The position numbers and the translations under genes are program-made. From Nitrospiria bacterium (GTDB lineage Bacteria > Nitrospirota > UBA9217), in assembly GCA_919902495.1 (NCBI GenBank), contig CAKKRC010000043.1, positions 1 to 56,878 on the forward strand: a DNA stretch of 56,878 nucleotides. The letters run 5' to 3'. Below, in pieces: positions 24,790 to 34,146 of this stretch; position 1 is the stretch's first letter, and every line of letters starts with the position of its first letter. The notes beneath the pieces were generated by a model. That model saw only the letters and a list, made by a program, of their open reading frames with translations. It was not told where the DNA came from and made no database searches.

Positions 24790-25395
24790 TTAGAGAGCGG
24801 CCCAAACGGTAGTCGCTGGTGCAGGACCGTTACAGGGGGCAGCGCCAGTAGCACCTGCTACTTCCGATACCGTCGCACTGGCTAAGGCGAGCGGTATACC
24901 ACCAGTAAGCATTGGAGAACCAACAGGACCATTAACCCAATAGATAGGAGTAAAATCTGAATCCATTCCAAAACATCTGTCACCAGCAGCGTTCTTGGCT
25001 CCACCGGTGAAACTGCCGCCGTTGGCGGAGGTAGTCAGCACAAGGCCCACGTTCTGAGAAACACCCGTGTTGAATGTGGTTGCAGCGCTCGGTGAAGTTA
25101 ATGCAACAATGGCAAACTGTCCGACAGTAACCTGCGGGACTGGTGTGGTATTCGTAAGCACAGCGCCTGCACCTGGTCCACCTGTAGCAAGAATGCTCGA
25201 CGCATATACCTGCCAGTCGGAGAAGAAGGCCTCTTCCGCCGTACGGGCGTTCCGAAGGTCAGCGGTCGCGGCCGAGTTATAACCACGTATACGATAGGAG
25301 CTGAACTGCGGGATGGCGATGGCGGCCAGAATGGCGATGATTGCCACCACGATGAGGAGTTCGATAAGCGTAAAACCTTTTTTATTCATTTTCAT
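24790..25395 (-). CDS. pilA: Type IV pilin, PilA-like
   Basis: The 201-residue prepilin has a short basic leader and the cleavage site at G7/F8 (KKGFTLIE), with the conserved Glu at position 5 of the mature chain. A hydrophobic helix covers about 8-30. The globular part is Gly/Ala/Thr-rich and has two cysteines (in DRCFGM and APCNGP) that may form the D-loop disulfide. It is far longer than the roughly 60-residue Geobacter PilA. GGGAGGT lies eight bases upstream. No pil assembly gene is in the window. A sigma-54-type promoter lies upstream. Confidence 0.92.
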   Translation of the reverse strand: MKMNKKGFTLIELLIVVAIIAILAAIAIPQFSSYRIRGYNSAATADLRNARTAEEAFFSDWQVYASSILATGGPGAGAVLTNTTPVPQVTVGQFAIVALTSPSAATTFNTGVSQNVGLVLTTSANGGSFTGGAKNAAGDRCFGMDSDFTPIYWVNGPVGSPMLTGGIPLALASATVSEVAGATGAAPCNGPAPATTVWAAL

Positions 25396-25457
25396 TTGTA
25401 GTACCTCCCATAACGATTTAGAGATTGAGTTTCATGATGCTTCGCTGTCTTTAAGTT

Positions 25458-25503
25458 GCTTAAGGCCTTTATGGGATACTTCACCTCCTCTCGGACCTTA
25501 AGC
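25458..25503. other. Long-range inverted repeat in the pilA leader
   Basis: GCTTAAGG at 25458-25465 pairs perfectly with CCTTAAGC at 25496-25503 across a 30-base loop. It lies in the predicted transcript leader of pilA and encloses an AGGAGGT sequence. Confidence 0.45.
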
Positions 25504-25531
25504 TCTATGTATGTTCTATGCTATTCTTTAC

Positions 25532-25547
25532 TGCATCTTGTATGCCA
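25532..25547 (-). promoter_or_regulatory. Sigma-54-type promoter of pilA
   Basis: The minus strand reads TGGCATACAAGATGCA: the GG and GC pairs are 10 bases apart, as the -24/-12 consensus TGGCACG-N4-TTGCA requires, and 9 of 12 consensus positions match. The predicted leader is about 125 bases. pilA is RpoN/PilR-dependent in many bacteria. Confidence 0.6.
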
Positions 25548-25619
25548 GTAGATATGGTATTAATATCATATAGTTAGCATGCTACTATCTGCCCTTCCGC
25601 ACATATCCTGTCATCCAAA

Positions 25620-25636
25620 GTGACATTATTTGTCAC
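25620..25636. promoter_or_regulatory. Inverted repeat between pilA and the amidohydrolase gene
   Basis: GTGACA-N5-TGTCAC is a perfect 6-bp inverted repeat. It is 73 bases upstream of the -24/-12 element, a usual place for an enhancer-binding activator site, and 12 bases upstream of the -35 box of the divergent gene. Confidence 0.45.
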
Positions 25637-25648
25637 TCACGGCCATGG

Positions 25649-25677
25649 TTGACAGCCATCGGATGTCATGGTACTGT
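25649..25677 (+). promoter_or_regulatory. Sigma-70 promoter close to the amidohydrolase start
   Basis: TTGACA at 25649-25654 and TACTGT at 25672-25677 are 17 bases apart. The -10 box ends nine bases before ATG 25687, so the leader would be only two or three bases. Confidence 0.65.
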
Positions 25678-25686
25678 GTGCAAACG

Positions 25687-26931
25687 ATGATCATCCACGC
25701 TGATAGGCTCATTACAAGGCTGGACCATGCTCCCCTTGTTGCCGGTGCCGTCGTCATAAACCATGGACGGATCCATGCTGTCGGCACGGCATGCGCAATG
25801 ATGAGGAAATATCCAGGCCATCGTATCATCCGCCTGGCACAGGCGGTCATCATGCCGGGCCTTGTCAATGTCCATACCCATCTCGAATTACCCCTCCTGC
25901 TTGACGATATACGTGCACAAAACTACACTGATTGGGTATTCAACCTCCTCGCATCGAAAAAACACCTTACCCGGCGTGACTATGCTGCCGCGTCGCAGAG
26001 GAACATCGAAGCGCTCATCCGATCAGGCACGACCACCGTCGCGGAGATAAGCACTCATGGGGTCAGTCCTCTTGTGCTCAGGAAGAGCGGTTTGCGATCG
26101 GTCGTGTATCACGAGATCATCTTCATGGGGGAGGACGTCAGCCGCCTGATCTTTCCGGGCCGTGGTCCAGTTTACCGGCTCGTGAACTACGGGATCTCTC
26201 CCCACTCACCTCACACGGTCTCGGGACCCGCCCTGCGAACGATCCATCATATCTCATCCAGAAGACATCTCCGCCTCTGTATGCACGTTGCGGAAACACG
26301 CGAAGAGACGCTTCTGCTTCAGAGAAAGAAGAACACTTTGGAGCTTCTGTACGCCGCTGCAGGATGGGACCTGAGTGGTGCACCGGTAGCCCGTTCTTCA
26401 TTCGCGTACCTTCATCGCCTCGGAGTACTTGGGCCCTCTTTTCTGGCAGTACATGCTGTGCATGTCGACAACGCGGATATCGGCATCATGAAAAGATCGG
26501 GATCAGGGGTCGCGCATTGCCCGCGGAGCAACCATGAGATCGGCGTCGGTACCATGCAGCTAAGGAAACTCCTGGATGCGCGCATTTCCGTGGGGCTCGG
26601 CACCGACAGCCTGGCCAGTGTTCCCTCACTCAATCTCTGGGATGAGATGCGGTATGCGTATCAGGTCCACCGGCGTTCCGGCGTAACCCCGCAGGACATC
26701 TTCCATATAGCCACGCTGGGCGGCGCCGGGGCCCTCGGTATGGGCCGGGAGATCGGCAGTCTTGAGCCCGGGAAAAAGGCTGACCTCATCGCCATATCCC
26801 TGCCGAGGAAAAACACGGGGGACCTGTATTCCGACTTGCTCAGGGAAACGAAAACTTGTACTATGAGCATGGTTAACGGTCATGTTGTGTTCGGTGGAGA
26901 GACAGACATGAACAGACTGTTGAATAACTAA
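25687..26931 (+). CDS. Amidohydrolase, probable aminofutalosine deaminase
   Basis: The 414-residue protein belongs to the TRZ/ATZ-type metal-dependent deaminases. The metal ligands are H63 and H65 (VNVHTHLE), H200 (MHVAETREE), H256 or H259, and D307 (GLGTDSL). In bacteria that make 6-amino-6-deoxyfutalosine with MqnE, a deaminase of this superfamily turns it into futalosine. mqnE and mqnC lie just downstream, so that role is likely; S-adenosylhomocysteine or methylthioadenosine deaminase remain possible. The start lacks a Shine-Dalgarno sequence and is next to a promoter. Confidence 0.8.
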   Translation: MIIHADRLITRLDHAPLVAGAVVINHGRIHAVGTACAMMRKYPGHRIIRLAQAVIMPGLVNVHTHLELPLLLDDIRAQNYTDWVFNLLASKKHLTRRDYAAASQRNIEALIRSGTTTVAEISTHGVSPLVLRKSGLRSVVYHEIIFMGEDVSRLIFPGRGPVYRLVNYGISPHSPHTVSGPALRTIHHISSRRHLRLCMHVAETREETLLLQRKKNTLELLYAAAGWDLSGAPVARSSFAYLHRLGVLGPSFLAVHAVHVDNADIGIMKRSGSGVAHCPRSNHEIGVGTMQLRKLLDARISVGLGTDSLASVPSLNLWDEMRYAYQVHRRSGVTPQDIFHIATLGGAGALGMGREIGSLEPGKKADLIAISLPRKNTGDLYSDLLRETKTCTMSMVNGHVVFGGETDMNRLLNN

Positions 26932-26934
26932 TTA

Positions 26935-26993
26935 CGCAGGTTAAAGCCTGCGGCTACCAAACCGTAACGCATTGATTTTATAATTGGTAGCCG
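26935..26993. repeat. Double-hairpin intergenic element
   Basis: CGCAGG-TTAAAG-CCTGCG is one perfect hairpin. It overlaps the left arm of a second: CGGCTACCAA at 26951-26960 pairs perfectly with TTGGTAGCCG at 26984-26993. The two stems share bases and so are alternatives. It starts four bases after the amidohydrolase stop. Confidence 0.75.
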
Positions 26994-27095
26994 TACCCTT
27001 CAGTGTGCGCTTTGACGTTACAACAAGCCTTTTTCAACAACCTGTGAAGACTTTAAATCCATCTTTTTTCCCCGCCATACCTTTATGGAGACCCC

Positions 27096-27401
27096 ATGAA
27101 ACTGATCCATGCAGAATTTACCATGCTGGTGGTTTCCTTGCTAGTGATTTCATCCTGTTCCGACGACAAAAACCCTGTCCAGCAGTACGGCAACACGATG
27201 ACGCAATCATACAAGAGCGCCCAGAAGCTTGACAGTAAGGTGAACATCCTGGAGGTCCGGAAATCCATCCAGGAATTCCACTCTGCCAACGGCAGGTATC
27301 CTGCGGACCTGAACGAGCTCTCGGGATTCAACGGGATCATCCTGAAGAGCGACAAGTTCGAATACGATCCTGCGACCGGAATCCTGATGGAGAAACAATA
27401 G
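27096..27401 (+). CDS. Small lipoprotein with pseudopilin-like C-terminal segment
   Basis: The 101-residue product has a lipobox ISSC, acylated at C21; GGAG lies shortly before the ATG. After a short linker, residues 50-100 read VRKSIQEFHSANGRYPADL, then SDKFEYDPATGIL. This pattern of a helix, NGRYP, NEL and a YDPATG strand is that of the globular part of GspG/pilin-like proteins, without the pilin helix. Function is unknown. It lies between the predicted deaminase and mqnE, and may be in their operon. Confidence 0.75.
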   Translation: MKLIHAEFTMLVVSLLVISSCSDDKNPVQQYGNTMTQSYKSAQKLDSKVNILEVRKSIQEFHSANGRYPADLNELSGFNGIILKSDKFEYDPATGILMEKQ

Positions 27402-27444
27402 CACTGCATTTCGTCCGACGTAAGCACAATCGCATTGAAAAATA

Positions 27445-28511
<1,067 letters not shown>

Positions 28512-28521
<10 letters not shown>

Positions 28522-29579
28522 GAACGATCGAGCGAACGATCGAGGGCGGCGGCAGGATCAGCCCGGAGGAAGGCCTCACCCTCCTTCGTGAAGCTGACCT
28601 GTTGACCATGGGTGAGCTTGCCGGATCGGTCAGGAAGCGGCTGCATCCAGAACGGATCGTGACCTTCATCGTGGACCGGAACATCAACTACACGAATATC
28701 TGCGTGAACAAATGCAAGTTCTGCGCGTTCTACCGGGAGGCGGACAGCCCCGAAGCCTATGTCCTCTCGAATGAGGAAATATATCGGAAGATCGAGGAGA
28801 CCATCGCCCTGGGCGGCACCCAGATCCTCATGCAGGGCGGCGTCCACCCTGACCTCGGCATCGATTACTTCGAGGAACTCTTCTCCTCCATCAAGTCACG
28901 TTTCTCGATCCAGGTCCATTCCCTTTCACCGTCCGAGATAACCTATGTTGCCCGTAAGGCAAAGATCAGCATCGCCGACGCGTTAAAGCGCCTCAAGGCC
29001 TCAGGCCTGGACTCCATTCCCGGAGGGGGTGCGGAGATCCTCGTTGACCGTGTCCGCGAACAGGTCAGCCCCAATAAGATCCGCTGGCGCGACTGGATGG
29101 AGGTCATGAAGGAGGCTCACCGTCTGGCGATGCCCACAACGGCCACCATGATGTTCGGCAGCCTCGAGACCAGGGAGGATATCGTCCAGCACCTGGTGAG
29201 GCTTCGGGACCTTCAGGATGAGACAAGAGGGTTTACGGCATTCATCCCCTGGACCTATCAGCCGGGAAACACCGAACTGGGAGGACGCTCAGCGACGGCA
29301 GTGGAATATTTGAAGGTTTTGGCCCTCTCCCGGATCATGCTCGACAATTTCGCGAACATCCAGGCCTCCTGGGTGACGCAGGGCGCCAAGATAGCCCAGG
29401 TTGCCCTTGAGTTCGGAGCAAATGACTTCGGAAGTACCATGATCGAGGAAAATGTTGTTGCTGCGGCAGGGATAAGCTTCAGGATGACCCGGCAGGAGAT
29501 CGTGAATATCATTCAGGATGCCGGCTACATTGCCGCGCAGAGGGATACTCGATACAACATTCTGACGAAAGAAAAATAA
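28512..29579 (+). CDS. mqnC: Cyclic dehypoxanthinyl futalosine synthase MqnC
   Basis: The 355-residue radical SAM enzyme cyclises dehypoxanthinyl futalosine, a late step in the futalosine menaquinone pathway. The cluster cysteines are C64, C68, C71 (CVNKCKFC), at the same positions as in MqnE. MQGGVHPDLGIDYFEELF and FIPWTYQPGNTELGG are family features. MqnA, MqnB and MqnD are not in the window. After the stop there are 250 bases with no gene or clear terminator. Confidence 0.95.
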
Positions 29580-29829
29580 TTGTAACTTTACATCATCTGG
29601 CAGGGATTTCTGATAACGGCTCCCTGACCTTCGCCTCTATGAATCATTGACAACACACGTGCACACAGCAAAAGAAGAATTAGATATGACAAAGCCGGAG
29701 GTTATGGACCCTTTACACAGTAAGTGTGAACAAGTTGTTGGTAATCCTGTGGAAACCATTTTTATCGATGCTTTAAGAGCACATGAAGTGCAATTTGCAT
29801 ATTAATTAGGCACTATTAACACTAATATA

Positions 29830-31101
29830 TCAATTGCTTACCACTGCACTGCCTAATACCTCGCTCTCTCGAACTTCATTGATCACAACGTGGACTTCCC
29901 TCCTGAAATCGCCTCTTTTCACCCCTGAAACGGTCACGCGAATATAGTTATCGGTCAAACCTGAACCTTCCCCTTCGATAGCCCGTGATGACTCTTCAAG
30001 CACAACATTAAGGACGCTTCCTTTGAACCTTTTCCTGAATTCAAGGTTTTTCTTGAGCCCAAGGTCCCTCAGCTCCTCGTTTCTCGTCTTTTTTATCGAA
30101 TTGGGTACCTGCCCCTTCATCATTGCTGCAGCTGTCCCAGGCCGGGGAGAATAACTGAAGACATGTAGATGCGTAAGAGGCAGTTCCTGGATCATCTTGA
30201 ACGTATTGAGGAAGGAATTCTCGTCCTCCCCGGGAAAACCAACCATCACATCAGCACCGATCGCCACACCGGGGACCTTGTGGGCAATGGTCTCAACCAG
30301 TTTCCGATAGAATGCTGCCGTATATTGGCGATTCATGGAACGTAAGACCGCATCATCACCGCTTTGGAGGGGAACATGGAAATGCCGACATAACCCCCGG
30401 CCGGTCAGATCGATCATTTCATTCGTGATCTCATGGGGCTCAATGGAACTTAGACGGATACGCGCATGTTTCCTTCTGGCAAGCAGGTCCGTTACGAGAC
30501 CTGTTAATGAAATCCGTGGCTCAAGGTCGCTGCCATATCGCCCAATATGGATCCCGCTCAGCACGACCTCGGGACAACCCGCATCAACCGCCTGGACGAA
30601 CTGTTCTACGACCTCATCCCGCGGCACGCTCCGCGATCCGCCGCGCGCCAGTGGAACAATGCAGTAGGAGCACCTGCTGTCACATCCGTCCTGTATCTTG
30701 AGAACTCCCCGGGTCCGCGCTCTCGGAGAATCGTGATCGCCTGAGGTACGGGCCATTTCGACATGCCCCGGATCGGATACATAGCGGGCGATGTTCGCTT
30801 TTTCGCCGTTCCCCAGGACCAGCGAAACGCCCGGTATGCTCCTGACCTCCTGGGGCCGCGTTTCCGCATAACAGCCGGTCACGATGATCTTCGCCCCTTC
30901 CCTGCGGTGGACCGCCGCCCGGATCGTCTGCCGGCACTGGTAGTCGCTCTTTGCGGTGACGGAGCACGTGTTGATTATATACACGTCCGCTTCGCTCTCA
31001 AAAGGAACAATGTCATTCCCCTCCAAAGCCGCGGCCTTCCGCATGGTGTCGGTCTCATACTGGTTGATCTTGCAGCCCAACGTAGTGAACGCTATTCGCA
31101 T
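29830..31101 (-). CDS. mtaB: tRNA t6A37 methylthiotransferase MtaB
   Basis: The 423-residue radical SAM enzyme adds a methylthio group to t6A at tRNA position 37. The N-terminal UPF0004 domain holds three cluster cysteines, C10, C46 and C77. The radical SAM cluster is C141, C145, C148 (CDSRCSYC). A TRAM-like domain ends the protein. The TLGCKINQYE start is the MtaB form, in contrast to MiaB. It overlaps the upstream miaB by ten bases. Confidence 0.93.
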   Translation of the reverse strand: MRIAFTTLGCKINQYETDTMRKAAALEGNDIVPFESEADVYIINTCSVTAKSDYQCRQTIRAAVHRREGAKIIVTGCYAETRPQEVRSIPGVSLVLGNGEKANIARYVSDPGHVEMARTSGDHDSPRARTRGVLKIQDGCDSRCSYCIVPLARGGSRSVPRDEVVEQFVQAVDAGCPEVVLSGIHIGRYGSDLEPRISLTGLVTDLLARRKHARIRLSSIEPHEITNEMIDLTGRGLCRHFHVPLQSGDDAVLRSMNRQYTAAFYRKLVETIAHKVPGVAIGADVMVGFPGEDENSFLNTFKMIQELPLTHLHVFSYSPRPGTAAAMMKGQVPNSIKKTRNEELRDLGLKKNLEFRKRFKGSVLNVVLEESSRAIEGEGSGLTDNYIRVTVSGVKRGDFRREVHVVINEVRESEVLGSAVVSN

Positions 31102-32405
31102 AGCTCTCCGGAAAGTGAGTTGGGGCCTGCCGCGGTGATCCGGACCTTCACGAGCGAGCCCTTCAGATGACGGGTCCCCGCGAAATTCACTGCCATGTTT
31201 CCCCGTGTTCGGCCGGTAAGGGTGCCGCCTTTCCTGCTTTCCCCTTCTACCAGCACTTCCTGAAGAGTGCCGACATGCCGGCGGTTCTTCAGGAGGGTAA
31301 TGTCCTTCTGGAGAGAAAAGACCTGCTCGAGACGTTCTTCCTTGACCTTTTCCGGGACATGTTTCGGGAGGTCCAGCGCTCTTGTATTGGGCCGTTTTGA
31401 GTACTTGAAAGCGAAGATCGTATCGAACTGCACGTCCTGAAGGATCTGGAGGGTCATAGCAAAGTCCTCATCTCCCTCGCCCGGGAAGCCGACGATGATA
31501 TCCGTCGTAAGGGACACGGAAGGAACAACGTTCCTCAGCCTCTGCACCTTATCACGATACTCGTCCGACGTGTACCGCCGGTTCATGGAGGCAAGAACAC
31601 GGTCGGATCCGCTCTGGACGGGGAGATGGATCGATTCACAGACCTTGGGAAGATCGCGGATGGCGCTGATAAGCCCTTCCGAGAGGTCGCGGGGATGGGA
31701 GGTCACGAAACGGATCCGTTCGATGCCGTCGACCTCCTGCGCCAGACGAAGAAGTGCCGGGAATGAACAGGCGCTTTCGAGACCCTTTCCATATGAATTA
31801 ACGTTCTGACCGAGGAACGTGATCTCCCGGTATCCGCGGTCTGCCAGGCCCTGTATCTCGGCTACGATGTCCCTGGGCAGCCGGGAGCGTTCCCTGCCCC
31901 GGAGATAGGGCACAACGCAGTATGTGCAGAAGTTGTCGCATCCGTACATGATGGACACCCAGGCCTTCAGGCCGTCGGTCCGCGCAACGGGGACCGGTTT
32001 GTGATGGTACTCCGGGTCTCCGCCGGTCTCGACGACCGGCCTGCCGCCGTCCTTTTGCTGTGCGACCATATCGGACAGGCGAGCGATGTCAGAGGGCCCG
32101 ATCACCAGGTCGACGGATGGCGTGCGGGAAAGAAGCTTTTTCCCTTCTTGCTGCGCAATGCACCCGGCAACCGCGATCGTGATGCGCTTTCCGTCCCGTC
32201 CCTTGAGATGTGCGAGCCTGCCCAGTTCGCTGTAGAACTTCTGCTCCGCCTTTTCACGTATGCTGCAGGTGTTCAAGATCACCATCTCTGCGTCATCTAC
32301 CGTGGCAGCAGGAACGAGACCCTGCGACTGAAGGATGCCCGACATGCGCTCTGAATCGTGCTCGTTCATTTGGCAGCCGAAGGTTATGATATGGAATGAC
32401 TTCAT
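31092..32405 (-). CDS. miaB: tRNA i6A37 methylthiotransferase MiaB
   Basis: The 437-residue radical SAM enzyme turns i6A37 into ms2i6A37 in tRNA. Auxiliary cluster cysteines are C11, C47 and C82; the radical SAM cluster is C156, C160, C163 (CDNFCTYC), followed by VVPYLRGRE. The C-terminal TRAM domain is present. Two ATGs, 32414 and 32405, lack a Shine-Dalgarno sequence. The ATG at 32405 is seven bases after a TATAAT box and gives the usual N terminus, so I chose it. Confidence 0.94.
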   Translation of the reverse strand: MKSFHIITFGCQMNEHDSERMSGILQSQGLVPAATVDDAEMVILNTCSIREKAEQKFYSELGRLAHLKGRDGKRITIAVAGCIAQQEGKKLLSRTPSVDLVIGPSDIARLSDMVAQQKDGGRPVVETGGDPEYHHKPVPVARTDGLKAWVSIMYGCDNFCTYCVVPYLRGRERSRLPRDIVAEIQGLADRGYREITFLGQNVNSYGKGLESACSFPALLRLAQEVDGIERIRFVTSHPRDLSEGLISAIRDLPKVCESIHLPVQSGSDRVLASMNRRYTSDEYRDKVQRLRNVVPSVSLTTDIIVGFPGEGDEDFAMTLQILQDVQFDTIFAFKYSKRPNTRALDLPKHVPEKVKEERLEQVFSLQKDITLLKNRRHVGTLQEVLVEGESRKGGTLTGRTRGNMAVNFAGTRHLKGSLVKVRITAAGPNSLSGELCE

Positions 32406-32412
32406 GGGGGGC

Positions 32413-32441
32413 ATTATAATACCCGGAGGGGTCGGAGACAA
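32413..32441 (-). promoter_or_regulatory. Sigma-70 promoter touching the miaB start
   Basis: TTGTCT at 32436-32441 and TATAAT at 32413-32418 are 17 bases apart. Seven bases, GCCCCCC, separate the -10 box from ATG 32405, predicting a leaderless mRNA. Confidence 0.7.
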
Positions 32442-32468
32442 CACAGAACTTGCCTGATTGCGGGAATA

Positions 32469-33278
32469 TCAGGCAGCAGGATGGAGCGTCAGCCGCACGA
32501 CCTCGCCGCGCTTGATGGCAAGGGTCGTGCGGGCGTTCTGGCGGAACAGGAATATCTCAAGGTTGCCCGAGCTGTTGATGATCGCTGCCGGTTCACCCGG
32601 CGCCGCCTCGGCGTAGAACTTTCGCAGGCCCTTGATCTCTTTTCCCATCACAGTGACCGCGACCTGCCCCATCTGGGCTCCCTCGGGGATGAGGGACTGG
32701 AGGTCCTTGTAGTTGATGTTCGTGATCACATTCCCAAACCGGTCGGCATGTACCACATGTCCGTCAATGCTGTTCTCGCTCCGTTTGGGGACCGGAACGT
32801 TCAGCTTTACGAAATCCGTTATCTCGTCCCCAAAATTCCCTGAAGGAACGCCTTTGGTAAGCGAGGCCGCAACGGGAGCGAAGATGTCCCGTCCATGGAA
32901 CGTGGGACCCGGGTTGGCGATGAAATAGTGACCCGCGGTGATATGATGGACCCTGACCCGTTCCGAATCTCGATAGATCAGGCTGAATATCCCGTTGTCC
33001 GGACCGACGAAGTAGTAGCCCTCCGTGACAACGATGATCGGCCTGCGTCCGCTCCCGACGCCGGGGTCGACGACCGCGAGATGTATCGTTCCCTTGGGGA
33101 ACTGGGCGTAGGCGCTTTTCAAGGTATACGCCGCCTCCCAGATATCCTGGGGTGCTATCTCATGGGTAATGTCGAATATCTGCGCCTGGGGATTTGTCTT
33201 GAGGATGATCCCCTTCATGCTCGCCACGAAGGCATCCCGGGTCCCGTAATCAGTTGTAAGGGTTATGATGTTGGACAT
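32469..33278 (-). CDS. S-adenosylmethionine hydrolase (hydroxide adenosyltransferase, DUF62)
   Basis: The 269-residue protein belongs to the fluorinase/chlorinase fold family. Family marks are TLTTDYGTRDAFV at the N terminus, the VVDPGVGSGRRP segment near 70, VGPDNGIFSL near 93 and DRFGNVITNI near 178. Most bacterial members split SAM with water to adenosine and methionine; none of the visible signs point to halogen use. GGAG lies close before the ATG. The promoter at 33321-33349 serves it. Confidence 0.9.
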   Translation of the reverse strand: MSNIITLTTDYGTRDAFVASMKGIILKTNPQAQIFDITHEIAPQDIWEAAYTLKSAYAQFPKGTIHLAVVDPGVGSGRRPIIVVTEGYYFVGPDNGIFSLIYRDSERVRVHHITAGHYFIANPGPTFHGRDIFAPVAASLTKGVPSGNFGDEITDFVKLNVPVPKRSENSIDGHVVHADRFGNVITNINYKDLQSLIPEGAQMGQVAVTVMGKEIKGLRKFYAEAAPGEPAAIINSSGNLEIFLFRQNARTTLAIKRGEVVRLTLHPAA

Positions 33279-33320
33279 CGCACTCCTCGTGCGGAAAGGC
33301 TGATCGAAACGCGTATTCAG

Positions 33321-33349
33321 ATAATATCAGCACGGGCATTCTTTGTCAA
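33321..33349 (-). promoter_or_regulatory. Sigma-70 promoter of the SAM hydrolase gene
   Basis: TTGACA at 33344-33349 and TATTAT at 33321-33326 are 17 bases apart, with a leader of about 36 bases. Confidence 0.78.
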
Positions 33350-33535
33350 TAACGTACGGGCGGACAACATTGTTTTCTCACCGCTCATCGGCGTATGGGT
33401 GAGCGCGTAGCGAAGACACGGTCAGCGGATATATCACCCGGATGAGCACAACACGAACATGGCCCTGCCCGGGGGCGGATGTACGATCAGGCATATCCTC
33501 CGATCCGCGCCGTCATTAACAGGATGCGCCCATCC

Positions 33536-34144
33536 TCAGGGATTGCTTTTTTGTCCGATCTTCGGTTCGGTCCCTGCAAGCAACCGCTTGATATTGTCAC
33601 GATGCCGGTAGTACATCAGACCAAAAATAAAAAGGGACAGCATGCTCAGGGACCGGGAATCCCCGTGGAAGGCAAAGGTGATCAAGGGATAGATCGCAAA
33701 TGCTATAAGGGCAGATAGCGATGAATACCGCCAGACCGCCGCGGCAGCGGCCCAGGTGAGCAGGCAGACGAGACCGGTCCATGGCGCCACGGCAAGCACC
33801 ACACCAAAGCTGGTGGCCACCCCCTTGCCCCCCTTGAACCGGAGATACACGGGGAAATTGTGTCCGGCGATGGCGGCGATCCCGCACAACGCAGTGACCG
33901 TATCATCGGAAAATATCCGGGCTGCGAGCAGAACGGGAATGAGTCCCTTGAGAGCGTCGGCCAGGAGCGTCAAGAGCGCTGCCGTCTTTCCGGCACCGCG
34001 CAGGACATTCGTAGCGCCGATATTCCCGCTCCCCACGGTGCGAACATCCACACCGCCCATGCTCTTCCCGAAAAAGAGGCCGAACGGAATGGATCCAACC
34101 AAATAGGAGACGATAAGGAATGCCGCGGCAGGGAAGTTGTCCAT
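33536..34144 (-). CDS. plsY: Glycerol-3-phosphate acyltransferase PlsY
   Basis: The 202-residue inner-membrane protein moves the acyl group of acyl-phosphate to glycerol 3-phosphate, the first step of phospholipid synthesis. Family motifs are seen: GSIPFGLFFGK near 15, GSGNIGATNVLR near 37 and RFKGGKGVATSFG near 105. About five membrane segments are present. It starts two bases after the pgsA stop, so it ends the LPS and lipid run. Confidence 0.94.
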   Translation of the reverse strand: MDNFPAAAFLIVSYLVGSIPFGLFFGKSMGGVDVRTVGSGNIGATNVLRGAGKTAALLTLLADALKGLIPVLLAARIFSDDTVTALCGIAAIAGHNFPVYLRFKGGKGVATSFGVVLAVAPWTGLVCLLTWAAAAAVWRYSSLSALIAFAIYPLITFAFHGDSRSLSMLSLFIFGLMYYRHRDNIKRLLAGTEPKIGQKSNP

Positions 34145-34146
34145 AG

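Noticed and set aside
25392-25484. 30-codon upstream ORF in the pilA leader, GTG start, stop overlapping the pilA ATG
   Set aside because: The overlap is attractive, but the GTG abuts its only Shine-Dalgarno sequence, so it could not be used well; treated as chance.
32469-33278. Fluorinase or chlorinase instead of SAM hydrolase
   Set aside because: The family is shared, but no halogenation gene context is present and most bacterial members are SAM hydrolases.
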